This document shows, piece after piece, positions 22,716 through 31,904 of a stretch of 33,042 nt of DNA. The stretch covers positions 1 to 33,042 of the forward strand of contig JAAVTG010000836.1 in NCBI GenBank assembly GCA_011947345.1. Reading direction: 5' to 3'. The DNA comes from Phytophthora quininea. Its lineage: Eukaryota > Oomycota > Peronosporomycetes > Peronosporales > Peronosporaceae. Numbering within the stretch: the stretch's first letter is position 1; each line of letters starts with the position of its first letter. Below the pieces are notes generated by a model that did not search any database, was not told the origin of the DNA, and saw only the letters and a program-made list of their open reading frames with translations. The translations under genes were made by a program, and so were the position numbers.

Positions 22716-22894
22716 TACAACAACAAGTATCCGGATCGCAAAGACGCTTGACAAGTTCAGGAACGCCACGTAAGAAGCTAGGAACGTGAGGTTTAATGTA
22801 CGAGAGTATTAAGTCCATTTGATCCTCTTCCTCGTTGGCGTCGGTCGCGGAATGCTGTATTTACTGCACCATTCAACTCGCTCCGATATATATA

Positions 22895-23953
22895 ATGAAT
22901 TCGGAAGGAAGCACCCGGATACCTATCAAGAATAATACATTTTCTGAACTGCTAATGCGATGTCGGCGCTCGTCCCAGGCCTCGACCTCGCTGGTCTCTC
23001 GGTTCCACGATGCGCTGCGCTCTGGAGACGTCGATGTCGTTCGCCGAATGATCTACCAAGTCCCGTCACTCGCCAACGCTCGTTGTGCGTCGAGTCCGCA
23101 CGAGACTTCGCTAATGGTGGCAGCCACGAGTACCAATAGCAATGTACTGATATTAATGAAATTGCTATTGGCAAAAGGAGCTTTGCTGCGGACGAAAGAG
23201 GACCACCGGAGACATGTGTTGCTGGTGGTTTGCGCCTCAGATGCTCCTGTTGCAGTGGTCAAAACCTTGCTGGAGTGGGATAAGCGTCGCGACTTACAGT
23301 GGAGCGATCAAGACGGAGAAGGCCACACAGCGTTGACGTTGACCTGTGCCAACGGCCATGGACGACTGGCCTGCTTTATTCTGGACCAATTTCGACCGCA
23401 AGATCAAGTCGGCAGGAACTCTCCTTTGCAGGCTCTATCTGCAGCAGTTGAAAGCCGAGAAGAACGCTGCGTCATGGAAGTACTGAAGAACCGGAAGGTG
23501 AAATTAGCGATCCAAATAAACCAGCAAGTAGAGAGGATCCCAATCCATGGAGAGTGGATCCAAACGCACGGGCAACGGGAGGTGGGGGCTCCGGACCAAG
23601 AGGTGACTGTTTCGAGCTGCGCCACCACGGCGGTCGAGTGTGGAATGGTTCGAGCGGTGCAAATGATGCATCGATTCAATCGTCAGTGTGTGGGGCATGC
23701 GACGTGGTTCACACTCTACAGTGCGCTTGAACCACAAAGACGCAGGAAAAATGTGACGCAACGACCAACACACTTTCGGATGGAGTTTGCTACGATTGCA
23801 GATCTGTATCGACGCGACTGTATCTGGGAGCGTATACGTATCGTGTTTCTCATTCGCTATGCACCACAGCGCTCGAAGAAGACAAGAATTTGTTCGCTAA
23901 ATATTGTAGCAGAACTCCCAGAGGTGTTGTTCCGCATTGTGGCTGAGTTTTGA
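22895..23953 (+). CDS. Ankyrin repeat protein, about 352 residues
   Basis: ATG at 22895 is the first in frame. Ankyrin units cover about residues 30-200: [80 protein letters not shown] and PLQALSAAVESREERCVMEV. The C-terminal half carries the conserved module shared with the upstream gene: HATWFTLYSAL, IWERIRIVFLIRYA and LPEVLFRIVAEF at the very end. The last motif resembles the first helix of an F-box or SOCS-box (L-P-x-x-x-x-x-x-I-x-x-F), which would suggest a ubiquitin-ligase adaptor, but this is weak. The frame is uninterrupted over more than 1 kb, unlike the other ankyrin loci here, so it is probably functional. Confidence 0.75.
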   Translation: MNSEGSTRIPIKNNTFSELLMRCRRSSQASTSLVSRFHDALRSGDVDVVRRMIYQVPSLANARCASSPHETSLMVAATSTNSNVLILMKLLLAKGALLRTKEDHRRHVLLVVCASDAPVAVVKTLLEWDKRRDLQWSDQDGEGHTALTLTCANGHGRLACFILDQFRPQDQVGRNSPLQALSAAVESREERCVMEVLKNRKVKLAIQINQQVERIPIHGEWIQTHGQREVGAPDQEVTVSSCATTAVECGMVRAVQMMHRFNRQCVGHATWFTLYSALEPQRRRKNVTQRPTHFRMEFATIADLYRRDCIWERIRIVFLIRYAPQRSKKTRICSLNIVAELPEVLFRIVAEF

Positions 23954-24254
23954 AACCAGAATTTGACGACGCGGAGGAGGCTCAGAGAGAGAGGTTTAAG
24001 ACGGTGCTCGATGTGTCCTCGTGGTAAGCTTTTGGTGGCAACAAGGTGGGTCTTCAACGGATGCAAATCTTGCCGACCCAAGTAGGGTTTCTTCTAAAAC
24101 GACTAAAACGACATCTGAGGAAAACCTGGACAAGAGATTGTCACTACAACAGCCTCGCGGACATCTGCTTTTTATTTCAGCGCGTCTCGCAGTATGCCAG
24201 TCAAGGTATCACTTGACACCGCTACGCCTTCAGAAGGCATACAGAATTGGTAAT

Positions 24255-25670
24255 CGGTGAGAAGCCAAGCCGGCAGCCGTCTCACACGATGGAGGGACAT
24301 ACTTGCAAAACGATTTTTACCCATGCAGATTACCAGCTTTGGAGGGAACCACTCCATTGAGCGGATGTTAGCACTCGACTAGTACGTTCAAAAACGCCAT
24401 TTATTCGAGCATTGGCAGTCGTCATCGCCAGCCCTATTCCAGTTGCACTGGTTGTTTTTGCTCAAGACAGTATCCCTCTTCGAGACCCGGCAGGAGACTG
24501 GAGCATTAACTATGGCTTTTGGATTCGCTGTTGGGTGCTTGCTGCGATGACGCCATATATTGCGATCTTTTCCTCCGCACGCAAAACTCCATTGCAGTTC
24601 CCAGTGATCCTGATGCTGCCAGTGATGAAGCTCATGCTGAAAACCGTCTTTGCTCGCACAATCCTCAACAAGTACGATATGATACCAGAGGCTGTGATAT
24701 TCACGGTGGACTGCTTCGACGCGCTGTACATTCAGAGCATGCCATCCATCTCCACCATTGCCGCCATCATGACTTTGGACTTTTATTCAGTTAGCATTGG
24801 AGATGCATTATCTCGGAAAAAAACTCAAAGGGTGTTGGAGCGGCCTCGCCATTCAACAACAACCGACGCCAACTTGCTATTGGCAGGTCTATTACTCTGC
24901 CAACTCCCGGGTTTCAAAAGCAGAGCCTTTATGGTATCCAAGTGTATTCATGTATCCCCACTTTGCTTTCTTGAAGAAGGAGAGTTGCTAAAGTCCGTCG
25001 CAGGGAGTTTACCACCCACTCAACCAGATGATGCGCCTACCAATGTGGAGATCGCTACTCAATCAATGGCATCGACAATTACAAAGAAACACTGGTGGAG
25101 CAGCGATACGAGTTCGGTCGCTAGAATGCCAAAGACAGACGTGATATCAGTGCGAGCAAAGCCAGCGAAGCCATCAAACTACGTAGCAGCTACGCTACTC
25201 TTAGAAACGCTGGAGATTCTTTTTACAACAGAGTGCCTGAGTACTTGTAGACCATTGTTCCAATGCTCTATGGTGGATTTATTGTAGTGATGGCGTCTTT
25301 CTCCAGCGTAAATACCACAGTGTGATGGATGGGATCACCCGAGACAACATCAATGCCATGGTGCAGAGTGTAATCATCTATGCGGTGTTAGAGCTCCTAT
25401 CGTTCGTGGTACTCGTAATCGTCTTGCAGCGCAACTGCTGAATACGTGTGTTGTATCATCTCGCATTTGTTCTAGAGACTCAAGTACACCATGTCCACTC
25501 GAAGTTGATATCGTGGACTATGGTGACGCTGACCTATCGAGTGGTTCATTTCGGTACGTTGGTTGTTTTTTTTTTTTTCACTACAGCATCCTTCCCGACT
25601 GACGGTAGTAATGTTGCGCATTAGGTGCTGACTTTTCATTTCGGTTTTCATGGATTCATCATGGCCATTA
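24255..25670 (+). pseudogene. Broken multi-pass membrane protein of an oomycete-specific family
   Basis: The main open piece (24412-25287, no ATG) has hydrophobic segments VVIASPIPVALVVFAQD, IRCWVLAAMTPYIAIFSSA, FPVILMLPVMKLMLKTVFA and IFTVDCFDALYI. This order is familiar from a large uncharacterised Phytophthora membrane family. The preceding frame (24255-24400) supplies its N-terminal part (FGGNHSIERMLALD), followed by an in-frame TAG where the family usually has Glu. A one-base gap in an A run near 24393 separates it from the main piece. Downstream, 25310-25440 encodes QSVIIYAVLELLSFVVLVIV, then a TGA and LYHLAFVLETQ. A final intron (25554-25624) joins to DFSFRFSWIH and a stop. With two nonsense codons plus frameshifts, this copy looks dead. 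Confidence 0.65.
25554..25624 (+). other. Probable 71-bp spliceosomal intron
   Basis: It starts GTACGT and ends TTAG, with a poly-T tract and a CTGAC-like branch region. Removing it joins VVHFG to ADFSFRFSW in frame, as expected for the C-terminus of the membrane protein family. Length is normal for Phytophthora introns. Confidence 0.6.
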
Positions 25671-26100
25671 AGTGTTTCGAGATGCCGTTTAGTTTCGCCT
25701 CATACTTTGAGCGCGGTGCAGGAGATTTATTTCTCGCGATGAAAACTGTTGAAGTTTGGTTTTAAGCTTCAACTAAGATACAACAGACAAACCCCTCTAT
25801 AAGAATGTCGTCGGTCAGAGGGGATTTAGTCTTATAAGGCCCTGGTCTAAGTAGAAAAACTGAAACTCGTTCCGAAAAATAGCAACTGCTCATTCGTCGA
25901 AACATTCGGAGCACTCGGAACGGCTTTCGGCACAACACCCGTTCTGTATCGGGTGCTCAGAACTCCTCCGTGAGGCGTTCTGAAGTGGAAACGAGTTTGT
26001 ATTCTCTCTCGGTACTCACCCTCGTTTTACTACTTCATTTCACTCACTCGGGAAAAGAAGACCCAGCACAACTGACAACTGACCCAGCGTTTCCGTAGGA

Positions 26101-27209
26101 ATGGCAGTCAAAACGACGGTGGCCGTATTATGTGTGCTGCAGTACGTTTGCGCAGCCGTCACAGCTCTGTGCAGTGACCGTCGAAGGCTCGGTGGGATGC
26201 CAAGAGATCATGTCAATACGTTCGTATCTACAGCTTTCGACAAGGACATGAACAGTAAAAAACCAAGTGGTTCCAACACAAAATGCGCTGTGATAAGCGT
26301 ACCTTTCTTGCCGTGGTGACCCGCGTTCAGCAGCACTGGAAAGACCGTATTCATCACAACGCCAAGTTCGGTATTCACAAATGCGTGGCCGTGACGCTAG
26401 TTACCTTTCTACCGGCAGCACGATCGACAGCGCTGCGTCTCTCATGGGCATGTCCAAGTCCAGTACTGTAATGTACATTAGCCAAGTTTTGAAGGTACTA
26501 CGGCGCATGGCGAGGCACGTGATCTACATGTCACACACCGAGACCGAAATCACCTTTGTGAGAACTGGGTTTGAGCGTATTGCAGGTTTCCCAGACGCTG
26601 TCGGAGCTGTCGATGGCTCACTAATTCGGATTTCCCGTCCTGCTTAGCATGAAGGCTGGTACAGCCGAAAAAACTTCCCGGCTGTCAATATGCAGGCGGT
26701 AGTGGATCATACAACCCGTTTCAGATCGTACTGCGTTCGTGTAGGTTCTATCAACGATCAAGCTCTGTGGAATCAATCCGGTTTGCGTAATAACACATTA
26801 ATTCCTAGCGGTATGCATCTCCTTGGCGATGCCGGGTACAAGATATTCCGTCACATTCTAACACCATTTGATGAAGTGGAAGCTGCATCAAGCCTCAAGA
26901 AGAGCCGATACAACTACAAGCTCTCTCAAACGCGAATTACGTTGAAAGAGCTTTCGGGATTCTAAAAATCGCTACTGTATTTTGCTGGGAAGGTGCAAAG
27001 CCCCTACCACTGTCGCGGGGATAATTGTTAGCTGTCTCGTTCTCCACGATTTAATGGTCGAGCTGAAGGACACGTATCCTGTAGTTGGAGTAGACCCCGA
27101 ACAAGCTCCAGTCCCTGTTCTTTCGGCATTGGCAAGCGAAGATAAACTCAGCCACGCTCAAGGTCTGGCCAAGCAGAAAGATATTATGGAATATCTTTCT
27201 GCTTCGTAG
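26101..27209 (+). pseudogene. PIF/Harbinger transposase (DDE superfamily 4 type), interrupted
   Basis: ATG at 26101 follows a pyrimidine-rich initiator-like stretch. Recognisable parts: RTFLAVVTRVQQHWKDRI (26300), STGSTIDSAASLMGMSKSSV-type helix-turn-helix region (26405-26470), GFPDAVGAVDGSLIRI (first catalytic Asp, about 26590-26640), WYSRKNFPAVNMQAVVDH (26653-26706), INDQALWNQSG (second Asp region, 26750) and LLGDAGYKIF (26822). The last acidic residue lies at about 26945, where one missing base near 26940 shifts the frame; in the shifted frame the typical V-E-R-A-F-G-I-L-K string appears. The C-terminus (26982-27209) has the V-A-x-I-I-V-S-C-L-V-L-H-D-L segment usual for this family. Breaks also lie near 26290 and 26400, with a TAG at 26645-26647. 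Confidence 0.75.
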
Positions 27210-27423
27210 ATAAACCACGGCAGTATCTTTCCGTTTTCAATAGATGTAGCGTTTTACTCAGCAAGTGTAGTTAGTATTCTTGTAGTCTGTTGTGTCGAGG
27301 ACAAACGTGCAGGTAGCAAACAAGCTACGTAGACTGCGAATGACATTAGCTACTAGTATGTTATGGTATTTTTCTCAGTAAAACTATATGTATTTTCATG
27401 CATTGTATCTGTGAAGGGGACAG

Positions 27424-28050
27424 CTATGCCAACCCCTTATCCGAAGCGATTATCTTCGTAACAAGCTGCTGTAGCAAGATCAACTGTTGCCTCTACAAGT
27501 CTTGCAAAGCCGCCTGCGAGGCACGTAGCTCCTGAAGAACGTCTGCAAGCTTGTCATCAGGTCCCAACAATGCCGCGATAGCACTCATGTCATCTTTCAT
27601 GGCCTCAGCAATTGGTGTGATAGATGTCCTTTACCGGTCTTGTTGCGAGCCGAAGGACAGCTCCTCGTCTGTCTCGTCCCATACGGTGTCACCATCGACT
27701 ATCGTCGTCCCCCAATGCCGGTTTGCCCTCCAAAGGCACTTGTCAAAATGCCCCAAAGCTCAGAATCGTCTTCCTGGCCCTCATTTCCAGTCTGAGATCG
27801 AGCATTCATCCCTTGTCTGTATTTACACCTCATTTGTTTTTGTATTTGTTGAGCACCTGAACGCTTACAACATTGTTAGAATTGTCGATACCGCGTCGGA
27901 AGTTAAAAGCCACATACCTGTTCGCTGCTCACAACGACGTTCAATGCATCAGACAGGCGCCCCGCAAAAATGCCAAGCAAGCGCCTTCTTGCGGTCCGTG
28001 TCAGCACGTTCAACTCTCTCCTTGACTTGATCATCTTGAAAGTGCATGTT
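27424..28050 (-). pseudogene. Probable second ORF of the Harbinger element (Myb/SANT-like accessory protein), fragment
   Basis: On the minus strand, codons near 28040-27970 give VKERVERADTDRKKALAW. After several frame changes, 27700-27424 gives TVWDETDEELSFGSQQDR and MKDDMSAIAALLGPDDKLAD, then a Leu/Gln-rich helix to a TAG at 27424-27426. Convergent placement against the transposase and the acidic-then-coiled C-terminus fit the DNA-binding accessory protein these transposons carry. No complete Myb helix-turn-helix is visible: the 5' part would lie where the foldback element begins at 28058. A GT-AG intron candidate (27857-27917, donor GTATGT) is present. The assignment depends mostly on context. 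Confidence 0.4.
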
Positions 28051-28057
28051 CAGCAGC

Positions 28058-28417
28058 TGTAACGGGATTACACGAAAGTCATAACCGTGCGTTGACTTTG
28101 GAGGTTACGCGAAACTCTTAACCATGCGTAGAGTTTCGACTCTGTAGCCATCTGGCTCTCCACCACTCGTTTACATATCTCTTAGATTAACTATGCCACA
28201 TAGTTTAGTCTATACATTTACAGCAGGGTCAGATAAAACAATTCAATTCAGTTCTATTTTTGCAGTTAATTAGTGTTGTCCCTGTTTTAAGGGACACTGA
28301 CTCTGCGAGTCCTAGTTACGGGACTGTACTTGGTTCTTGTATAGAACCGAAGGCGGGACGCCTAAAGAGACAGACTCGGAGAGTCCTACGTCTTCCTCTG
28401 TGCACGTGCACCGCTAC
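28058..28417 (+). repeat. Left arm of the foldback element
   Basis: 360 bases. Right after the terminal GTAACGGG it carries 37 extra bases relative to the other arm. Those bases are an imperfect tandem copy of the next 37 (TTACRCGAAA... twice). Confidence 0.85.
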
Positions 28418-28892
28418 GCAGTCCCGCCGCAGCAGCGCTGCTATCATAGCATTCGACCACACAAAGCTCTTGGAAGGTGATCCACCGGCAGCTTTAGCTT
28501 CTTTTTTCCTTTCCTCGGCTTTGCAGCATTTTTGCGCTTGTCGGATCCGTGTTGCGGGTGGCTAGATCCTTGGTCTGAGAGTGCAGACAACGCTTCTGGG
28601 GTGTGCCCAGGAGAAGCTTCGGGGATTGGAGGCTGCTCTGGTGGACCTTGTGCAGTCGCAGATAAAAGATCGTTGGTAAATGTGCCACCCCGCACGAGAG
28701 AAGGTAGCGCTGGTAGTTGGACGATGAGGTCGTTGCTTGGAATTTGACCGGTGTTGTGGTGTCTGTACGTGGCCACAGTAGTTGCTGGATCACGACGCGA
28801 GCTGTGTGCAGAATGTTGTAGACTGAGCTAATTGTCACCATCGCCGACTTTGCTACCATCGTACCGCACCAGTAGAGGCGGCATGCAGCGGG

Positions 28893-29215
28893 GTAGCAGT
28901 GCACGTGCACAGAGGAAGACGTAGGACTCTCCGAGTCTGTCTCTTTAGGCGTCCCGCCTTCGGTTCTATACAAGAACCAAGTACAGTCCCGTAACTAGGA
29001 CTCGCAGAGTCAGTGTCCCTTAAAACAGGGACAACACTAATTAACTGCAAAAATAGAACTGAATTGAATTGTTTTATCTGACCCTGCTGTAAATGTATAG
29101 ACTAAACTATGTGGCATAGTTAATCTAAGAGATATGTAAACGAGTGGTGGAGAGCCAGATGGCTACAGAGTCGAAACTCTACGCATGGTTAAGAGTTTCG
29201 CGTAACCCCGTTACA
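28893..29215 (-). repeat. Right arm of the foldback element
   Basis: 323 bases, reverse complement of the left arm with a single copy of the 37-base unit. Apart from that unit the arms are nearly identical, implying recent formation or ongoing homogenisation. Confidence 0.85.
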
Positions 29216-29526
29216 CGGCAGAACGACTCAGAACTCGTTCTGACCAGCCTCCAACTTCGGAATCAACTTTAGAACTATTTTACTTCGACTACAAACACGT
29301 TCTGACCGTACCCAATCCCTTGGCCAAATGTCAGCACGGTTTTACTTAGACCAGGGCCTGAAGGGGCATTCTTATAGGAGGGGTACCAAATGGCTGGTAT
29401 TACCAAAAAGTGTACCGAATGATTGGTACAATCCGTGCTGAAAGACTCGGGTCGACCGTCAGCAGCATGCCAAACCTCGTTGTCTGAAGAGCAGCGCCAA
29501 ACGCTACGTCGTACTTCTGACCCAAA

Positions 29527-29922
29527 ATGAATTTCATCGCTGCTAGCAAGATCTGCAATGTTCCTATCCACCAAATGATAGTGTGGCGCTGGAATAAGAT
29601 GCCCAGCTCCCTGTTCGCCACCCCCTGGAAGCACACAGGCCTTCTTAAGTATCATCCATGCGAGTGGGCAGTTCCCGACGAGCTTGCGGATGACGAAATC
29701 GTAGGGGACTGGCGCTCAATGTTGGGACAGCTCACAACAGCAGAAATCAAGAAGGATCTCCAGTATATTAGCACGTTTATTAGTAAGTTCGTTGCTCAGT
29801 GCAGTGACAAACGGCTTCCAGTAGACGCAGTACGCGGTATCCGTGTTCTCCGGCGCGGATACCGCGAAGAGCTGGGTCGAAAACAACCAAATGTCTCCTT
29901 AAATATTGCTCGGGTCGGATAA
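29527..29922 (+). CDS. Hypothetical protein, 131 residues, within the transposon nest
   Basis: ATG at 29527 opens a continuous frame. It has a Trp-rich start (IVWRWNKMPSS), an acidic middle with LADDEIVGDWRSMLGQLT, a helical stretch IKKDLQYISTFISKFVAQC and a basic end. No family is recognised. It lies between the right end of the Harbinger element (29358) and the outer 19-base repeat (30071), so it may belong to the larger element. The final third overlaps a strong hairpin. Confidence 0.35.
   Translation: MNFIAASKICNVPIHQMIVWRWNKMPSSLFATPWKHTGLLKYHPCEWAVPDELADDEIVGDWRSMLGQLTTAEIKKDLQYISTFISKFVAQCSDKRLPVDAVRGIRVLRRGYREELGRKQPNVSLNIARVG
29833..29866. repeat. Perfect 11-bp hairpin stem with 12-base loop
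   Basis: CGCGGTATCCG and its exact complement CGGATACCGCG are separated by 12 bases. It lies inside the hypothetical ORF and is too GC-rich to be routine in this AT-richer stretch. Confidence 0.7.
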
Positions 29923-30089
29923 CCTTACTTTTCAATACTATAGGATATCGAGGAATTTTATGCCTATAGTCCTCTAGAGGGGGAGGGGGAATATTTTTGG
30001 GCTTGTATGGAGTGGTCATTCAGGAATCGACAATTATTCTTATAAAGCGTATATTCTTATGGAGGGGGAATATAGAGGGGTTTGCCTGT

Positions 30090-31160
30090 AGACTTCAAAA
30101 CTGGGAAAAAGTACTATTCGAGATTCTGTAAACATGAAATCACCGGTAGCTATCTTTTGGAGGGACAAAGTTAAGTGTTTAGCTTCCTCATCGAGAGCAA
30201 CACTACTTCGGTGTTTGGCGAGCATTTGAAAGCTACGCTGAAAGCAAGCATCCGTAGATGACGCTGATCACTGGCTTGGTATTCGACACTTTTGTCCGCG
30301 TCGAGGCTGACTCACCAACGACCAACGATGCTTTGGAATTTATTGAGGTGTCAAGGCGTCTGGGTCCAGTTCTGATGGCACGGATGGTAGGGAGTATTAA
30401 GTGATTTCCTTCTCGTTCCATGGCGTGAACATCGTCTTGTTCACAAGAGGAAGTGGCCTTGGCTTCGACTTGATTTTTTGGTTCTGTGCTGCTGCTACCA
30501 GCTACAGTAGATACAAGACAATCCTTCGGCCGAATTGCCTTTACAATCCGTCTGATCGCGGCGAAGCTTGACGAGGGATTGCTGTTCGTGCGCTGACACT
30601 GCCCTCGAAGACACTTTACCCTGACAATCCACGATCGAGACGGCTGCAGCAAAGCGCTACGTTGGCTCCCGTGGCGTCGTCACTCTCGCAAGCACCGCAC
30701 TCGCCCATTGCGCGAAAATGCTCAAGATAAAGACATTTTGAAACCAGTCTCCATCTTCAGGACATTCCGATTGAACTGCACCCTCGCCATCGCCCCCATT
30801 ATCGCCCCATTGCCGTTTTGAAAACTCTTGTCGGTGGATTTTTACTCAAATTTAATCTCCGCCTTTCACCAAGCACGTGCGTCACAAAACAACTGGACAA
30901 CATCCGCCGCCTTTCGGAGCTTTGTTGCTTCCGCCAATCGTCGGCTCTTCCTCATCTTCTCGGCACATTTCCTCCATACAAACGCCGAGACATTTCCAAA
31001 ATCCCGGCACATTTTAGCATCCGAACGGCTCTTTTGGCCTCTCCCCACAACGCCAGGTGTCGGACACAGCGGCGTCGTATCGCACAGGAAGAGCCCCTAG
31101 ACACCTCCACGACCATTGCCATATTCGCCTTATCGCCGTCAGAGCCAAGCCCAATTCAAT
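30090..31160. other. No assignable gene; possible decayed minus-strand frame
   Basis: A minus-strand open frame (30233-30652, no early ATG) encodes a Ser/Lys-rich hydrophilic sequence, and a second (30040-30225, ATG) could continue it after a frame change. Neither shows a known motif. 30740-31160 is C-rich upstream sequence of the secreted protein gene and probably includes its promoter; no certain initiator was identified. Confidence 0.35.
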
Positions 31161-31161
31161 C

Positions 31162-31785
31162 ATGAAGGTGCTGCAGGTGCTGTTGATCGCCGCGCTGGCC
31201 GTGGCCGGTGTGTCTGGAGCCACCTCCAGAACCACCACCACAGCGGCGGCCTCCAATTCTTCAGCCGTAGCGTCCACGGCATCGTCCGCGTCGACTGTCT
31301 CATCGTCGTCGGCCAGCGCGCCCTCGGCCAAGTCCTCGGCCGTGTCTTCTTCCAGCGGCGTGGCCGCCTCGTCCACCTCGGGATCCAGCAGCGTCAGCGT
31401 CGGCTCCGAGTCGGCGTCCGCTTCCACCACCAGCTCCACGAGCTCGTCGAGCGACAAGACGTCTGCACAGAGCAGCTCCGGGTCCTCCGACATCACGGGA
31501 AACTCGGGTGGCGCCATCGCACCTCGCTCCGGCTCGGCACTAGACAGTTCGAACGCCGTAACCACCACCATCGGGTCTGCTGCGGCGGTGGTGGTGGCTG
31601 TGGGGTCTACTTCCTGTAAATCGACAGACTTCAGGACGCTCTGCGTAGTACAAGGGAGTGGCGGAAGCTGCTTCGTATCAATAAGTTTAAACATACATTT
31701 TGCCGCTTCTGTAGGTATCCCATGTTGGCGAAGATTGACGTGGTGGTGGTGTGCTTGGTGGCAGGGGAAAGGAGGAATGACTTAA
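31162..31785 (+). CDS. Secreted Ser/Thr/Ala-rich mucin-like protein, probable GPI-type end
   Basis: ATG at 31162 starts a clear signal peptide (MKVLQVLLIAALAVAGVSGA). About 120 residues follow that are almost wholly Ser, Ala, Thr, Gly and Val. This is typical of heavily O-glycosylated oomycete cell-surface proteins; no catalytic domain is seen. At 31570-31600 a hydrophobic run (SAAAVVVAVG) appears. If the four-G run at 31602-31605 were five, the protein would stop at the TAA at 31616-31618, right after this hydrophobic tail. That would give about 150 residues ending like a GPI-anchor signal. In the frame as given it continues to 31785 with an atypical Trp/Cys-rich tail, which I think is not real. 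GC and codon use are high compared with the flanking repeats. Confidence 0.7.
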   Translation: MKVLQVLLIAALAVAGVSGATSRTTTTAAASNSSAVASTASSASTVSSSSASAPSAKSSAVSSSSGVAASSTSGSSSVSVGSESASASTTSSTSSSSDKTSAQSSSGSSDITGNSGGAIAPRSGSALDSSNAVTTTIGSAAAVVVAVGSTSCKSTDFRTLCVVQGSGGSCFVSISLNIHFAASVGIPCWRRLTWWWCAWWQGKGGMT

Positions 31786-31904
31786 CAGATTCTTGCTTGT
31801 GGTGTGCTGAGCGCGGTCAAAGTTGGTGGTTTGCGATGACCAGAGCTTGAGACTGCGGCCAACTCACTCGTTGTAGAGCTCAAACAGGTGAAAGGTTTCT
31901 CATT

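Larger units (their letters stand above)
28058..29215. mobile_element. Foldback element with about 350-bp inverted arms
   Basis: The arms at 28058-28417 and 28893-29215 are almost perfect reverse complements. Both outer ends are TGTAACGGG. A 475-base loop separates them and contains a minus-strand open frame (28444-28776) rich in Pro and Ser, with a Lys-rich tail, no ATG and no known family. The ends have TG...CA polarity, so two solo LTRs in head-to-head orientation is an alternative. No clear target duplication is seen at the flanks (left ends AGC, right begins CGG). Confidence 0.8.
25838..29358 (+). mobile_element. PIF/Harbinger-like DNA transposon
   Basis: Matching termini begin GGCCCTGGTCTAAGTA at 25838 and, inverted, end at 29358 (15-16 perfect bases, then A-rich). 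The interior holds a Harbinger-type transposase on the plus strand and a probable accessory ORF on the minus strand, the usual two-gene layout of this superfamily. The three bases outside are TAA on the left and TGA on the right; Harbinger duplicates a TWA trinucleotide, so one flank may have mutated. A foldback element sits inside. Confidence 0.65.
25783..30089. mobile_element. Possible outer boundary of a composite element (19-bp inverted pair)
   Basis: A 19-base sequence at 25783-25801 (ACAGACAAACCCCTCTATA) recurs inverted at 30071-30089 with one mismatch. Related CCCCTC-TATAAGAATG sequences also occur just outside the transposase element's right end (about 29364-29385) and at 30050-30070. 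Together they bracket the whole transposon nest. No matching target duplication was recognised beyond them, so the boundary is tentative. Confidence 0.4.

Noticed and set aside
28260..28565. Open frame running from the foldback left arm into the loop
   Set aside because: Its first two thirds are duplicated exactly in the opposite arm, so it reflects the inverted repeat and not a gene.
29275..29655. 126-codon minus-strand frame across the Harbinger right end
   Set aside because: It spans the transposon boundary, lacks any motif and competes with an ATG frame on the plus strand.
31014..31694. 226-codon minus-strand frame rich in Asp, Glu, Ala
   Set aside because: It is the mirror of the Ser/Ala/Thr repeat-like codons of the secreted protein; the plus frame has an ATG with a clear signal peptide.
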